The position numbers and the translations under genes were made by a program. Shown here one piece after another: positions 62,288 to 64,000 of a DNA stretch of 64,000 bases (positions within the stretch are counted from its first letter, which is position 1; each line of letters opens with the position of its first letter). This DNA comes from Rhynchosporium graminicola. Lineage: Eukaryota; Ascomycota; Leotiomycetes; Helotiales; Ploettnerulaceae. The notes under the pieces are model-generated. The model saw only the letters and a program-made list of their open reading frames with translations. It was not told the origin of the DNA and made no database searches. The stretch covers positions 1,676,520 through 1,740,519 of the forward strand of contig FJUW01000004.1 of the NCBI GenBank assembly GCA_900074885.1, written 5' to 3'.

Positions 62288-63840
62288 ATGCCTAGAGCTA
62301 CTAAACGCAGGAGACTACGCTATATAGAGAAGGCCTATACTAAGTATAAACTTAAAGAATAGCACCTAAACCGAAGTAACTTAAGTCCGATAAATCGATT
62401 ACTAGTTCTCTAACTCCCTTTACCTCATATTCTTCGGCGACTCGTAATACTCGCTGTAACCTACCTCTCTCTATAGTAGAGAGTACTCGCGACGACGCCT
62501 CGTCCGAGTTAAGCTCCTTAACTCCTATTATAATCAACGAACTTATCGAGTCGCTAAACCTTCATAATAATACTCTTGTATTAATAGTAACTATAAGTAA
62601 CTTATAGGAAGACTGCGCTTACTAGCTATAAGAGGTAGAAAGGAAGCTCGCGGAGGAGAGATAATTAAACGCCGACTTATCTATAGAACTATACTAGTTA
62701 CGGGACGAGTTCCTAGAACTATACTAGTTAACTAGTTAGCGCTCTGCTAAGTCTATATTATTTAATAACATTTAATCGTATATAATACTATTACTATTAA
62801 TTAAAGAAGATAACGCTACTCTTACGCCTAATAATTATCGTTAAGAATAATCTACCGGAGGAATATTATTAATATTATATGCTACGCGTATAGAGAAGAT
62901 ACCGAACCTTCTAAATAAGCTCTCTAATAGAATCGACTACTCTCTAAAACTCTAGGAAGTGCAGATATATAACGCTCTCTAGCGCTACTCTAGCTACTTT
63001 ATCGACGAAGATTACTATAAAGATTAGTTACTTAACTAAACGGAAGGAATAGCCAGAACTTACCTGGAACTCTTATTCTTAGAACTAGAATATAATAAAG
63101 AAGGTAGTATAATCGATTTACTTAATATAATTACTTAACTTATCTCCTTCTTATCTAATCTATACGATTAATAAACTGTAAGAGCTAGCTACTCCGCGCT
63201 AAAGATAGATTATAAGTAGACCTTCTGGACGTTTTACTACGAGTTTCGTACGCTAGCTCGTAAAGCTAGAGTAAATAATTAATCGACTCTGAAAATAGAC
63301 TTATAGGAGAAGCTACCTATATAGCTACGGAAATAGCTCTTCTAATAGTACTGAACGTTAAGGATACTAGAAGAATACGTTAAGGCTATATAAGCTGAAG
63401 ACTAAGGTTAATTTATTGAAAAGACTTACTATTCCGAGTCTTCGGCTAAAGCTAGCGCGACTCGGGAACGCCCTATAAATACCTCCTCTTAGCGCTGTAG
63501 TACTAACTCCTCTTCTTATCTGTAAATTAGTCTTCTTACGCCTGAGAATACTAGTACGATTAGTAAATAAGTACTATACTCTGTACGAAACGATACGCCT
63601 TATATATAATCGCTAGCGAATACTCCTTATTACTTTACGCTTACCTTATACTTACGCTTATCGTTAGCTCGACTTAATACTTTATATCGAATTAACGTAA
63701 TTAATGCTAATAACGATATTAATAGCGAGCTAGAAGATAATAATAATAAAGAAACGTACGACGACGCCTAGGAGTATATTAAACCGCTAGTAAAAGACTA
63801 CGCTTAGGGAAAGACTCCTTCCTAGGTAGTATATAAGATA
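62288..63840 (+). pseudogene. Ty3/gypsy gag, RIP-inactivated
   Basis: From ATG 62288 (MPRATKRRRLRYIEKAY) a typical fungal gypsy Gag can be followed through many TAG/TAA stops: LQEVERKLAEER (after one stop), LNADLSIEL, LRDEFLEL, TRIEKIPNLLNKLSNRIDY, YSSYFIDED, EGIARTYLELLFLE, FWTFYYEFRTLARKARV and ILEEYVKAI. Stops fall mostly where Gln or Trp codons are expected. The zinc-knuckle region near 63640 is unreadable (Tyr-rich). The protease and the rest of Pol would lie beyond the window end. Non-functional. Confidence 0.75.
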
Positions 63841-64000
63841 TACGATATCTTAACCTTATGAAGCTTCTTAGTAGTTAATCGTTCACTATACGTGCTACTC
63901 TTACTAAGAATAGACTCTCGTATAAGCTACTTGCACTTCTCGATTCTAGAGCTAATAGATACTATTTTATTAATTATTCTTTTCTTAAATCTCTTTCCTT

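Larger units (their letters stand above)
58915..64000. mobile_element. RIP-degraded, TA-rich retroelement block
   Basis: From about 58,915 the sequence becomes dominated by TA-rich words (TATA, TTAG, CTTA, TAAT) with almost no open frame, and this persists to the window end. Where coding can still be read, Gln and Trp positions are stops and Cys positions are Tyr, the pattern of C-to-T (and G-to-A) change by repeat-induced point mutation. Sub-elements recognisable inside are listed separately. The part 58,915-60,240 is too decayed to identify. Confidence 0.85.

Noticed and set aside
62352..62537. Minus-strand ORF of 61 codons
   Set aside because: Lies antisense inside the degraded gag region and is explained by it.
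1..64000. CRISPR arrays, bacterial operons, riboswitches
   Set aside because: No regularly spaced repeats or bacterial signals; the window is eukaryotic with spliced genes.

Overview
This window looks like a chromosome arm piece from a filamentous ascomycete, most likely a leotiomycete (Helotiales-type). The evidence is compact genes with short GT-AG introns, a fungal Zn(II)2Cys6 regulator, 2EXR and F-box gene families, a DUF1765 protein, and an AT-saturated block of decayed retroelements with the hallmarks of repeat-induced point mutation (RIP). There are no bacterial operons, no CRISPR array and no convincing rRNA or tRNA gene.

Layout. From 0 to 7.3 kb there is a small membrane-anchored ORF, a three-exon Cys/His-rich protein, a coiled-coil protein and a P-TEFb-type cyclin. 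From 7.3 to 24 kb the region is gene-poor and accessory: a lineage-specific single-pass membrane protein (10.1-11.0 kb), a decayed F-box/leucine-rich gene (12.3-13.8 kb), and a tandem array of 2EXR-domain genes in which the first copy is intact (15.4-16.6 kb) and the next two are progressively broken (17.6-18.7 and 20.0-20.9 kb). From 24 to 31.7 kb there is a housekeeping block: an aldo-keto reductase, a CECR5-type HAD hydrolase and a five-exon tRNA-dihydrouridine synthase (Dus4 type). From 31.7 to 40 kb there is a gene desert holding two convergent, truncated pseudogenes: the N-terminal half of an MFS drug transporter and the C-terminal part of a fungal two-TM protein. From 40 to 47.8 kb there is an intact three-exon F-box protein and a large DUF1765 protein that appears to use a GC-AG intron and a stop-free 45-nt intron. 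From 49 to 57 kb there is an unresolved broken gene, a decayed SERAC1/NLR-type esterase gene and a Zn2Cys6 transcription factor.

The last 7 kb is mobile DNA. A 935-bp element has 55-bp terminal inverted repeats (56.9-57.8 kb). From about 58.9 kb composition switches abruptly to TA-rich, stop-riddled sequence. In it I can read a minus-strand Ty3/gypsy chromovirus tail (integrase C-terminus plus chromodomain) with a convergent antisense ORF in which every expected cysteine is now tyrosine. A second, plus-strand Ty3/gypsy element (LTR then gag) is inserted at about 61,990 and runs off the window.

Genes are monocistronic, so there is no operon-like cooperation. The accessory families (F-box, 2EXR, esterase/NLR-like, MFS) fit birth-and-death evolution next to RIP-silenced repeats. 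No clearly new system is proven. The most useful leads are the graded 2EXR array, the GC-AG intron, the nested RIP junction and the cysteine-to-tyrosine ORF. All family names come from recognising motifs by eye; no database search was run.
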